64,000 nt of DNA from Sedimenticola sp. (GTDB taxonomy: Bacteria > Pseudomonadota > Gammaproteobacteria > Chromatiales > Chromatiaceae), in assembly GCA_026985055.1 (NCBI GenBank), contig JALSQZ010000132.1, forward strand, positions 62,001 through 126,000, in the 5' to 3' direction. A program made the position numbers and the translations under genes. Of the stretch, positions 36,927 through 44,594 are shown one piece after another (positions within the stretch are counted from its first letter, which is position 1; each line of letters opens with the position of its first letter). A model generated the notes under the pieces. It had not been told where the DNA came from. It ran no database searches and saw only the letters and a program-made list of their open reading frames with translations.

Positions 36927-38924
36927 ATGGCTGAATTCGGAAATCCCGAAGTAGTCGAAGAAGAGGTGGATATCCTCATCATCGGCGGCGGTATGGCAGC
37001 TTGCGGTGCCGCTTATGAAATTGGCCCCTGGATTGATGCTGCCAAGAATGAAGGCGTTGACATCTCCGTCAAACTGGTAGACAAGGCGGCGATGGATCGT
37101 TCTGGTGCGGTTGCCCAGGGTCTGTCCGCAATCAACACCTACATCGGTCCCGAACAGGATCCCGCGGATTACGCGCGCATGGTATCCAACGACCTGATGG
37201 GCATCACCCGTGATGACCTGGCCTATGATCTGGGTCGCCACGTTGACGAGTCTGTTCACCTGTTCGAAGAATGGGGTCTGCCCATCTGGAAGCTGGACGA
37301 GAACGGCGAGCGCTTCGATGGTTCCAAAGGCATGACTCCCCTGAAAGACGGCGGTACTCCCGTACGTTCCGGTAAGTGGCAGATCATGATCAACGGTGAA
37401 TCCTACAAGTGGATCGTGGCAGAAGCCGCGAAGAAAGCTCTGGGTGTGGACAACATCCAGGAGCGTATCTTCATCGTCAAGCTGGTCAATGATGCCAACG
37501 ACAAGAACCGCGTTGCCGGTGCTGTCGGTTTCTCCACTCGCGAAGACAAGGTTGTTGTTTACAAGTTCAAGGCCTGCCTGCTGGTAGCCGGTGGCTGCGT
37601 AAACATCTTCCGTCCCCGTTCTGTAGGTGAAGGTCAGGGTCGTGCCTGGTATCCCGTATGGAATGCCGGTTCTACCTACGCGATGGCGGCTGAAGCCGGC
37701 GCCGAGCTGACCCTGATGGAAAACCGCTTCGTACCTACCCGTTTCAAGGACGGTTATGGTCCTGTTGGCGCCTGGTTCCTGCTGTTCAAATCCCAGGCCA
37801 CCAACGGCGTGGGCGAACCGTACATGGTACGCAACAAGGAAATGCTGGACGACTATCCTCCCTATGGTCAGGCCGCCGTTCCTGCTTCCTGCCTGCGTAA
37901 CCACCTGATGCTCAAGGAAATGCGCGAAGGTCGCGGTCCCATCTGGATGGATACCGTTACCGCCCTGGCTAACCTGCGCGAGACCCTGTCTCCCCGCGAG
38001 GTCAAGCACCTGGAAGCAGAAGCCTGGGAAGACTTTCTCGACATGTGTATCGGCCAGTGCGGTATCTGGGCTGGTGAGAACATCGAGCCGGAGAAGAAGA
38101 ACTCCGAGCTGATGCCTACCGAGCCGTACCTGCTGGGTTCTCACTCCGGCTGCTGCGGCATCTGGGTTTCCGGTCCTGAGGACGTTGGCGCTCCCACCAC
38201 CGAAGAGCTGGGCGAAGGGGTTCCCGAGCACCTGCCTTCCGGCTGGAACTGGGGCTACCGTGGCATGACCACCGTACAAGGCCTGTTCACCGCCGGTGAC
38301 GGTGTTGGCGCTTCCGGCCACAAGTTCTCCTCCGGCTCTCACGCTGAAGGCCGCATGGCTGCCAAGGCCATGGTCAAGTTCGTCATGGACAACAAGGACT
38401 GGACGCCTGAGCTCGACACTCCTGTCGATCAGCTGGTGGAAGAGATCTATCGTCCCGTGCGTAACTATCTGGAGCACAAGGACTACACCACTGCCATCGA
38501 CGTCAACCCCAACTACATCACTCCGCGCATGCTGCAGTTCCGTCTGCAGAAGATCATGGACGAGTATGTAGCCGGTGTTGCCACCTACTACACCACCAAC
38601 GAGCACATGCTCGACCTGGCGGAGCAGAAGCTGGAAATGCTGAAGGAAGACTCCCTGAAAATGCGTGCCAAGGATCTCCACGAGCTCCTGCGCGCCTGGG
38701 AAAACTACCATCGCATCCTGACAGCGGAAGCACACATGAAACACATCCAGTTCCGTGAAGAAAGCCGTTATCCCGGTTTCTACTATCGCATGGACAAGAA
38801 CTTCGTCGACGAAGAAAACTGGAAGTGCTTCGTAAACTCCGTTTACGACAAGGAAACCAAGAAGTGGACCTGCTTCAAGCGCGCCCACAAGGATCTGGTG
38901 GACAAGTCCAAGCTGTTCAAGTAA
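36927..38924 (+). CDS. aprA: Adenylylsulfate (APS) reductase alpha subunit
   Basis: 665 aa, family length. FAD-containing catalytic subunit, cytoplasmic. The FAD-binding motif near the N-terminus is VDILIIGGGMAACGAAYEIG. Family sequences include DRSGAVAQGLSAINTYIG, RSVGEGQGRAWYPVWNAG, ENRFVPTRFKDGYGPVGAWF and SRYPGFYYRMDKNFVDEENW. Codon use is highly biased, as in aprB. A long antisense open frame runs opposite but is a by-product of this bias. No aprM or qmo genes follow; a strong terminator does. Confidence 0.98.
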   Translation: MAEFGNPEVVEEEVDILIIGGGMAACGAAYEIGPWIDAAKNEGVDISVKLVDKAAMDRSGAVAQGLSAINTYIGPEQDPADYARMVSNDLMGITRDDLAYDLGRHVDESVHLFEEWGLPIWKLDENGERFDGSKGMTPLKDGGTPVRSGKWQIMINGESYKWIVAEAAKKALGVDNIQERIFIVKLVNDANDKNRVAGAVGFSTREDKVVVYKFKACLLVAGGCVNIFRPRSVGEGQGRAWYPVWNAGSTYAMAAEAGAELTLMENRFVPTRFKDGYGPVGAWFLLFKSQATNGVGEPYMVRNKEMLDDYPPYGQAAVPASCLRNHLMLKEMREGRGPIWMDTVTALANLRETLSPREVKHLEAEAWEDFLDMCIGQCGIWAGENIEPEKKNSELMPTEPYLLGSHSGCCGIWVSGPEDVGAPTTEELGEGVPEHLPSGWNWGYRGMTTVQGLFTAGDGVGASGHKFSSGSHAEGRMAAKAMVKFVMDNKDWTPELDTPVDQLVEEIYRPVRNYLEHKDYTTAIDVNPNYITPRMLQFRLQKIMDEYVAGVATYYTTNEHMLDLAEQKLEMLKEDSLKMRAKDLHELLRAWENYHRILTAEAHMKHIQFREESRYPGFYYRMDKNFVDEENWKCFVNSVYDKETKKWTCFKRAHKDLVDKSKLFK

Positions 38925-38949
38925 TCACTATTTGACAGTGTGACGGATG

Positions 38950-38988
38950 AATCCGGGCATCGAAAGATGCCCGGATTTATTTTTTTAT
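38950..38988 (+). terminator. Rho-independent terminator of aprBA
   Basis: AATCCGGGCATC-gaaa-GATGCCCGGATT is a perfect 12-bp stem with a GAAA loop. It is followed by TATTTTTTTAT and lies 26 bp after the aprA stop. Confidence 0.93.
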
Positions 38989-39100
38989 CCTGAAGCAAGC
39001 CAGCAAATGAGTGCTTTTTGGCCGATAATCTGATGGTGACAAGCACTGATTTGATGGTTTCATGAATAACAGGCGCCGTGTCGCGCCGAGGTTTTCCAGC

Positions 39101-39994
39101 ATGAGTGACGAAAAATTCGATATTCCCTTCAAAAGTCCCACTTTGCCCAAAGTATTGGGTGAAGACAGCAAGCTTACGTTCAGCTGCTACAAGGGCATTT
39201 CCTGTTTCAATGCCTGCTGCAAACGTTCGGATATCACCCTGGTGCCCTATGATGTGTTGCGTCTGAAGCAGCGTTTTGGCATGACCTCCGAAGAGTTTCT
39301 GGACAAATACACGGTTCCTTATCCCATGGATCAGGATCAGGTGCCGGGCTTGAAAATGAAAGTGCATGAGGATGGCGCCTGTCCATTCCTGGATGAAGAG
39401 ACCGGCTGTACCGTGTATGAAGACCGTCCTACCGTCTGCCGTTATTATCCTCTGGCCGTGCTGAATATCCGCGAGAAGGATTCCAGTGAACCCCAGACGC
39501 AATATTCCCTGGTCGTCGAAGAACATTGCAAGGGTCATGAAGAAGATCGTGAACTGACCGTCGGCGAGTACCGCAAGGAGCAGGGTTGCGACGAGTTCGA
39601 TTTCTATAATCAGGAATGGTACGAACTGATTCTGAAGAAGAAATCGGCCGGCCCCGGTGTGGGCAAACCCAACGAGATGAGCCTGCAACTGTTTTTCATG
39701 GCGTCTTATAACACTGACATGTTCCGCCGCTTTGTTCTCAGCGACAAATTCCGCGCCAGTTATGATATTCCCGATGAGACTTACGAACAGATCGAAAAGG
39801 ACGATGTGGCTCTGCTGCAGTTCGGCTACAAGCTCATGCGTCAGGCGTTGTTTGGTGAGAAGCTCATCCCGGAAAAGCCCGGCGTATGGGAAAAGCGGGT
39901 TGAAGAGCGGCGCGCGGTGTGGGAAGCTCGTACCCAGGCAGAGATAGAAGCGCGCAACAAGCAGGTGGAAGAACAGATGCGCGAGGAAACCTGA
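39101..39994 (+). CDS. YkgJ-family cysteine-cluster protein
   Basis: 297 aa from ATG 39101 (GAGG 10 bases upstream). ATG 39062 is an alternative giving 13 basic extra residues. The Cys-cluster motif of the YkgJ/CxxCxxCC family is CYKGISCFNACCKR near the N-terminus, followed by GACPFLDEETGCTVYEDRPT and VCRYYPL. Such clusters are predicted to bind zinc or iron-sulfur. The ~150-residue remainder is helical and charged. Function unknown. It is transcribed after the aprBA terminator, so a link to sulfur metabolism is only positional. Confidence 0.88.
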   Translation: MSDEKFDIPFKSPTLPKVLGEDSKLTFSCYKGISCFNACCKRSDITLVPYDVLRLKQRFGMTSEEFLDKYTVPYPMDQDQVPGLKMKVHEDGACPFLDEETGCTVYEDRPTVCRYYPLAVLNIREKDSSEPQTQYSLVVEEHCKGHEEDRELTVGEYRKEQGCDEFDFYNQEWYELILKKKSAGPGVGKPNEMSLQLFFMASYNTDMFRRFVLSDKFRASYDIPDETYEQIEKDDVALLQFGYKLMRQALFGEKLIPEKPGVWEKRVEERRAVWEARTQAEIEARNKQVEEQMREET

Positions 39995-40001
39995 ACCCGG
40001 C

Positions 40002-40248
40002 TAGCCCGAATATTGCACCAGAACGCGCAAAATGTGGGATTTTTACTATGAATTACAGCATGTTGCGTGACGATTATGCTGGATACAGTTTGTACCTGTC
40101 ATGCTATCCGGTTTTTCCCGGAATCTTTTCACCCAGCTTGCCCGAACGCACTGCAAGCCGATGAATAACATCGGCTTTTGTCCGTTCGAACAATCTGGGC
40201 AAAAATCTCTCCGGGAAAATTCCGGATTCCGGTGCAATATTCTGGCTA
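40002..40248 (+). repeat. MITE-like palindrome-ended element, copy 2 (long form)
   Basis: 247 bp, matching 4321-4567 throughout. Ends: TAGCCCGAATATTGCACCAG left and the inverted CCGGTGCAATATTCTGGCTA right. The inner 121 bp (40112-40232) is bounded by CCGG on both sides and is absent from copy 3. The right end directly abuts the AGAGGA ribosome site of the next gene. Confidence 0.88.
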
Positions 40249-40260
40249 GAGGACAAGATC

Positions 40261-40632
40261 ATGCCCGCCGTTTTTGAATCCGTGCTGGATGGAATCCTGA
40301 TTTTTCGGGTCAGCGGCAAGTTGCATGCAGATGATTTCCTGTCTGCCTGGCGGGCAGGTGAGGAGCAGATTCGTGAAGAAGGCAAGATCCGCATTCTGGT
40401 GCTCTATGATGGCTTTGAAGGCTGGGATGATGATCTCATTGGTGAAGTCAGCAATCCAGGTTTCATGGAAGATCAGGATGACCAGATCGACAAAATTGCC
40501 GTCGTGGGGGAGGAACGCTGGCGGGAACCAACCGAGCTGTTCATGCTCAAGGGTTTGAGAAAGGCTGCCGTAGAATATTTCGAACCGGAACAGGAGTCTT
40601 TGGCGCGAGCCTGGCTGGAAGCGGATGACTGA
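40261..40632 (+). CDS. SpoIIAA-like (STAS/SEC14-type) protein
   Basis: 123 aa. The sequence (FESVLDGILIFRVSGKLHAD; LVLYDGFEGWDDDLIGEVSN; IDKIAVVGEERWREPTELFM) matches the SpoIIAA-like family (PF11964), small soluble proteins resembling anti-sigma antagonists and SEC14 domains. The ligand and partner are unknown. AGAGGA precedes ATG 40261 and overlaps the end of the repeat element. Convergent with the diguanylate cyclase gene, separated by 0 bp at their stops. Confidence 0.85.
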   Translation: MPAVFESVLDGILIFRVSGKLHADDFLSAWRAGEEQIREEGKIRILVLYDGFEGWDDDLIGEVSNPGFMEDQDDQIDKIAVVGEERWREPTELFMLKGLRKAAVEYFEPEQESLARAWLEADD

Positions 40633-41967
40633 TCAGGTTCGAGGTGTTTCCTGGTCGTTTTTTTCAGCGGGATTCTGATACTCGCATTCATTGTACACGA
40701 CGCGGTTTCTGCCCTGGCTTTTGGCCTGATACAAGGCCTTGTCCGCACAGGTGATCATGGCCTCCAGTTGCGGGTGAGACGGCGCTTCTATGCTGGTAAA
40801 GCCAAAGCTGGCGGTGACGGTCATGCCTTCTTTCGAATGCATTCGGGCCACCAGTCTGCGTATTTTCTGCAGGGCTGCCTGGCCTTGCTCACGGTTGGTA
40901 TCCGGCAGCAACAAGACGAATTCCTCTCCTCCCCAGCGTGCCACCACGTCACTTTTGCGGCAGTTTCGACGCAGCAGTTTGCCCAGGCTCCTGAGTATCA
41001 TGTCGCCTTTGTCGTGGCCGTATTGATCATTGATGCGTTTGAAATGATCCAGATCGACCATTGCCAGTGAAATCGGGCGTTCCTGTCTGGTTGCCTGACT
41101 GAAATATTTGTCGGCCAGCTCTTCCAGTCCCAGACGGTTGTAACACCCGGTCAGCTCGTCGCGCAGGGCGAGTTTCTGCATTTGCGCTTGCTGTTCCAGA
41201 ACCTTATCCATGAGCAACTTGTTGCTGATGAGGTTGTTGACCCGGATGATGAGTTCTTCCTTCAGTACCGGCTTGGTCACATAGTCGGTGGTGCCGGCGC
41301 GCAGAAGTTCCAGGCGGCGCTCGGGATCGTCATGTGCGGTAAGGGTGAGAACCGGCAACTGGGCGTTGTCATTGTCCAGTTGCCGCAACTGGCGCAGCAG
41401 CCACAGTCCGCTGGCTCCGCCCTTGAGCAATACGTCGGTGATGACCAGGTCATATTCCTGATCCACCAGTCGCTCCAGGGCGGTTTCAGCCTGCTTGCAG
41501 TGTTCCACCCTGAGTTTCATTTCCTGCTCAAGAATGCGTAGCACCATTGCAGCCTGGGTGGGGCTGTCTTCCACGTACAGCACCTGGCGCTCATTGGTCA
41601 GCACCTGATTGTGTTGCAGGCCTCCCAGGAGCACGCGAAGCCGGCGAATGATGTGTGAGGCGCCGCTTTTGTAGATGACCTCGGTAGCGCCGGCCTTTAC
41701 CGCCTGCAGGCGGATTCCGGAGGCTCGGTCGGAGGTCAGAAGGATCACGCTGGCCTGCGGCGTGAGTTTGCGTGCCTGGGCGATGAAGTCCATGGCGTCA
41801 TCGCCGTCTGCGGAAGAATTCAGACAGATGAAGCGGAAATCATATTTTTCCAGGGCCTGAAGGGCTTCCTCACGGGAATTGACGCTGACGGGATGGTATC
41901 CCAGGCGCATGAACAGGTCGCTGAGAAACAGCTGATAGAGGCTGCTGCTTTCAATCAGCAGTACCAT
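40633..41967 (-). CDS. Diguanylate cyclase with two receiver domains
   Basis: 444 aa. Receiver 1 (1-115) has Asn50 where the phosphoacceptor Asp belongs (FICLNSSADG) and is probably a non-phosphorylated module. Receiver 2 (about 128-245) has the acceptor Asp179 (LVITDVLLKGG). The GGDEF domain (about 265-435) carries the active signature GGEEF at 347-351 and an I-site RxxD (338-341) five residues upstream, predicting product feedback inhibition. No membrane segment. Makes cyclic di-GMP. The cognate sensor is not adjacent. Confidence 0.95.
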   Translation of the reverse strand: MVLLIESSSLYQLFLSDLFMRLGYHPVSVNSREEALQALEKYDFRFICLNSSADGDDAMDFIAQARKLTPQASVILLTSDRASGIRLQAVKAGATEVIYKSGASHIIRRLRVLLGGLQHNQVLTNERQVLYVEDSPTQAAMVLRILEQEMKLRVEHCKQAETALERLVDQEYDLVITDVLLKGGASGLWLLRQLRQLDNDNAQLPVLTLTAHDDPERRLELLRAGTTDYVTKPVLKEELIIRVNNLISNKLLMDKVLEQQAQMQKLALRDELTGCYNRLGLEELADKYFSQATRQERPISLAMVDLDHFKRINDQYGHDKGDMILRSLGKLLRRNCRKSDVVARWGGEEFVLLLPDTNREQGQAALQKIRRLVARMHSKEGMTVTASFGFTSIEAPSHPQLEAMITCADKALYQAKSQGRNRVVYNECEYQNPAEKNDQETPRT

Positions 41968-42089
41968 GGTGCGGGATTTGGCGGGGCTTTTGCTGGACAG
42001 AGTGTTGTGCGTACGGTTGTGGCGAATGTCCGATTGTTTCCGCTGCGAGGGAAAAGTGTTGTGATCTGTGTCACCAGATTTACAGGTTT

Positions 42090-42110
42090 TTGAAAAACGG
42101 TGTTTTTCAA
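42090..42110. terminator. Hairpin TTGAAAAAC-ggt-GTTTTTCAA between the cyclase and mgtE genes
   Basis: A perfect 9-bp stem with a 3-base loop, seven bases after the mgtE stop on the minus strand. Similar in sequence to the palindrome at 5825-5841. Likely a terminator for mgtE. Confidence 0.55.
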
Positions 42111-42117
42111 TATCCCG

Positions 42118-43479
42118 TCAGAGCAGAAACAGGGTCGCCAGCCCGAGAAAGGAAAGAAAGCCCACGACATCGGTAACCGTGGTGAGCAGAACGCCGCCGG
42201 CCAGGGCGGGATCAAATCCCAGGCGATCCAGTGCCAGAGGCAGCAGCGCGCCGGTAATGGCGGCCGCGATGAGATTGATGAACATTGCAGCGGCAATCAC
42301 CAGGGCGATATCCGCGCTGTCGAACCAGATGCCGGCAATGATGCCTACCACCACGGCCCAGAGTATTCCATTGACCACGGCCACAGCCAGCTCCTTGGCC
42401 AGCAGATAGCCGGCGTTCTTGCTCGATAACTGGCCCAGTGCAATGCCGCGTATGGCCAGGGTGAGCGTCTGGGTGCCGCCCACTCCCCCCATGCTGGCGA
42501 CGATGGGCATGAGCACCGCGAGCGCCACGATGCGATCCAGGGTGTCCTCGAAATGGCCGATGACCCAGGAGGCGAGAAAGGCCGTGAGCAGATTGATGCC
42601 CAGCCAGATGGCGCGCCGCTTGCTGCTTTCCAGTACCGGGGCGAACATGTCTTCGTCTTCCGACAGACCCGCGGAGCCCATGAACTGGTGTTCTCCTTCT
42701 TCCCGAATCAGATCCACCACGTCATCCACGGTGATACGTCCTACCAGATGTCCTTTGTCATCCACCACCGGAGCAGACAGGAGGTCATACTGCTCAAAAC
42801 GCCGCGCCACGTCGGAGTCCGGGGTCATCACATTGAACGGTTGTACGCCCAGACTCATGACTTCTGCCACGGTTTCGTTGGGATCATTGGTGACCAGGTC
42901 AGCGAGCCGCAGGGTGCCCAGATACTCGTCTTCCCGGTTGGTCACGAAAAGCTGGTCCGTGTCCCGGGGAACACGTTCTCCAAGCTGACGCAGATAACGC
43001 AGCACCACGTCCAGACTGACTTCCGGGCGCACGGTCACCGTGTCGGTGTTCATCAGGCCGCCGGCGGTGTCCTCGGGATAGGAAAGTACCTTTTCCAGAC
43101 GTCGACGGTCTTGCTCGTCCAGGGAACGCATGACCTCTTCGGTAACATCCGAGGGCAGTTCCTGGATGAAGTCAGCCAGGTCGTCCACATCCATGTGCTC
43201 GGTGGCGGCGACGATATCGTCCTGGTGCATGTTCTGCAGAAGCTCGTTACGCACATTTTCCGTGAGCTCCATGAGGGTTTCGCCATCCTGGTCCGAATCC
43301 AGCAGATCCCATAGAATCTGGCGCTGGTTCAGGGGCAGGGCTTCAAGGACGTGGGCGATTTCCGCGGGCTGGAGCTTTCTCAGCAACGCAGCGGCTTCCC
43401 GCCAGGAGTCCTGATCCAGGTATTCCTGAATCTGTTCCAGACGTGAAATTTCACCTTCTGTGCTTGCCGGGGTGCTCAT
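42118..43479 (-). CDS. mgtE: Magnesium transporter MgtE
   Basis: 453 aa from ATG 43479 (AAGGCAG upstream). The N-terminal cytosolic MgtE-N superhelix (EISRLEQIQEYLDQDSWREA through PSDVTEEVMRSL) is followed by two CBS domains (about 130-260) and a membrane domain of five helices (LLTAFLASWVIGHFED onward to the C-terminus). It imports Mg2+ under control of the Mg-sensing cytosolic part. It lies downstream of the PTS genes but is separated from them by a plus-strand gene. Confidence 0.95.
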   Translation of the reverse strand: MSTPASTEGEISRLEQIQEYLDQDSWREAAALLRKLQPAEIAHVLEALPLNQRQILWDLLDSDQDGETLMELTENVRNELLQNMHQDDIVAATEHMDVDDLADFIQELPSDVTEEVMRSLDEQDRRRLEKVLSYPEDTAGGLMNTDTVTVRPEVSLDVVLRYLRQLGERVPRDTDQLFVTNREDEYLGTLRLADLVTNDPNETVAEVMSLGVQPFNVMTPDSDVARRFEQYDLLSAPVVDDKGHLVGRITVDDVVDLIREEGEHQFMGSAGLSEDEDMFAPVLESSKRRAIWLGINLLTAFLASWVIGHFEDTLDRIVALAVLMPIVASMGGVGGTQTLTLAIRGIALGQLSSKNAGYLLAKELAVAVVNGILWAVVVGIIAGIWFDSADIALVIAAAMFINLIAAAITGALLPLALDRLGFDPALAGGVLLTTVTDVVGFLSFLGLATLFLL

Positions 43480-43584
43480 GTTTCGCTGCCTTTTGGGAAT
43501 TGTCCTGCAGAACAATTTGCCGGCAGTTTAGCAGGTTGCCGGAAACAATTCAGAGTCCGGAAACCTGGCGGTTATACTGTGCCC

Positions 43585-44502
43585 ATGAATTCGTCCGCAT
43601 ACACTGTGCCGCAGCTGCTGCGCCGGAGTTGCTGGCGCTTTGCCGGCCTCGTGATGCTTCTGCCCGGCATTGCCCCGATTCTGGCCGGCCAGCCTGCCTA
43701 TGACCTGTTGCCTGTCGATGAGTTGCAGGCGCTCGCGGAGCAGGGGGTAGCGCCCGCGCAACTTGCCCTGGGTGTGGCCCTGGAACATGGCGAGGGCCTG
43801 CCCCGTGCTGCGGACAAGGCCAGGCGCTGGTACTGCAAGGCAGCGGCGCAGCAGGCAGCAGAAGCCTGGTTCAACCTGGGCTGGATGTTTGCCAATGGCC
43901 GCGGGGTGAATCGGGATGATGCTGTTGCCCGTTACTGGTTAAGCCGCGCGGCTGCCGCCGGAGACCGCCAGGCGCGGAATGTTCTGATCTTGCTGGGGGA
44001 TGGAGAAAGGCATGCCGGCGGATGTGAAGATACAGTAACCCTGCCCTGGGTGTATGAGCGCTGCAACACCGCGCAATGCCGGGAGATTCTTCATCGGGTG
44101 GAAATCCTGGCTTCCGAATATGATCTGGATGCCAATCTCGTGGTTTCGCTCATCGATGCCGAGTCCGGGTTTGAGCCTCGCGCTCTGTCACCCAAGGGAG
44201 CCAGCGGTCTGATGCAGTTGCTGCCTGTCACCGCACGACGTTTTGGTGTGCGGGACATCTGGGATACAGAGGACAATCTGCGCGGCGGAATGGCTTATCT
44301 GCGCTGGTTGCTGGCCTGGTTTCGTGGCGATCTGAAAAAGGTGCTGGCGGCCTACAACGCAGGCGAGAAGCGCGTGATCCAGTATCGAGGCGTGCCTCCG
44401 TATTCTGAAACCCGCGATTATGTGCGGCGCATTCTGCGCAGTTACGGGCGGGATTCTCATCCGTATGACCTGGCCTGGCTGGAACCGCTGTTGCCGGATT
44501 GA
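43585..44502 (+). CDS. Lytic transglycosylase with Sel1 repeats
   Basis: 305 aa from ATG 43585 (GTG 43579 also in frame). The hydrophobic segment at about 19-35 likely directs export. Two Sel1-like repeats (about 57-130) have the GVALEHGEGLPRAADKARRW and WMFANGRGVNRDDAVARYW patterns. The C-terminal SLT domain has catalytic Glu193 in DAESGFEPRALSPKGASGLM, then QLLP, and AAYNAGEKRV. It cleaves peptidoglycan in the periplasm. The Sel1 part may recruit partners. Confidence 0.9.
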   Translation: MNSSAYTVPQLLRRSCWRFAGLVMLLPGIAPILAGQPAYDLLPVDELQALAEQGVAPAQLALGVALEHGEGLPRAADKARRWYCKAAAQQAAEAWFNLGWMFANGRGVNRDDAVARYWLSRAAAAGDRQARNVLILLGDGERHAGGCEDTVTLPWVYERCNTAQCREILHRVEILASEYDLDANLVVSLIDAESGFEPRALSPKGASGLMQLLPVTARRFGVRDIWDTEDNLRGGMAYLRWLLAWFRGDLKKVLAAYNAGEKRVIQYRGVPPYSETRDYVRRILRSYGRDSHPYDLAWLEPLLPD

Positions 44503-44510
44503 AGGCTGTA

Positions 44511-44580
44511 TTTCAGGGAATCTCGAAAAAGTCCTGACATGGGATTTTTCTTGTCGCAAAGAGAAAATGCGATTTCCTCT
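44511..44580 (-). repeat. Small hairpin repeat (GAAAAA...TTTTTC family), copy at the slt/ptsI junction
   Basis: Contains GAAAAAGTCC-tgacat-GGGATTTTTC (44525-44550). The whole 65-70 bp resembles 53935-53998 in reverse orientation (CATTTTCTCTTTGCG, AGAAAAA, TTTTTCGAG). It lies between the converging transglycosylase and EI genes, where it may work as a two-way terminator. Confidence 0.5.
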
Positions 44581-44594
44581 TTTTGAAATGCTCT

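Noticed and set aside
36912..38888. A 658-codon open frame opposite aprA
   Set aside because: It is a by-product of aprA's extreme codon bias (few complement stop codons). It has no ribosome site, family resemblance or plausible amino-acid composition, and aprA itself is certain.
40104..40394. Minus-strand frame across the repeat at 40 kb
   Set aside because: It lies within the repeat and antisense to the SpoIIAA-like gene.
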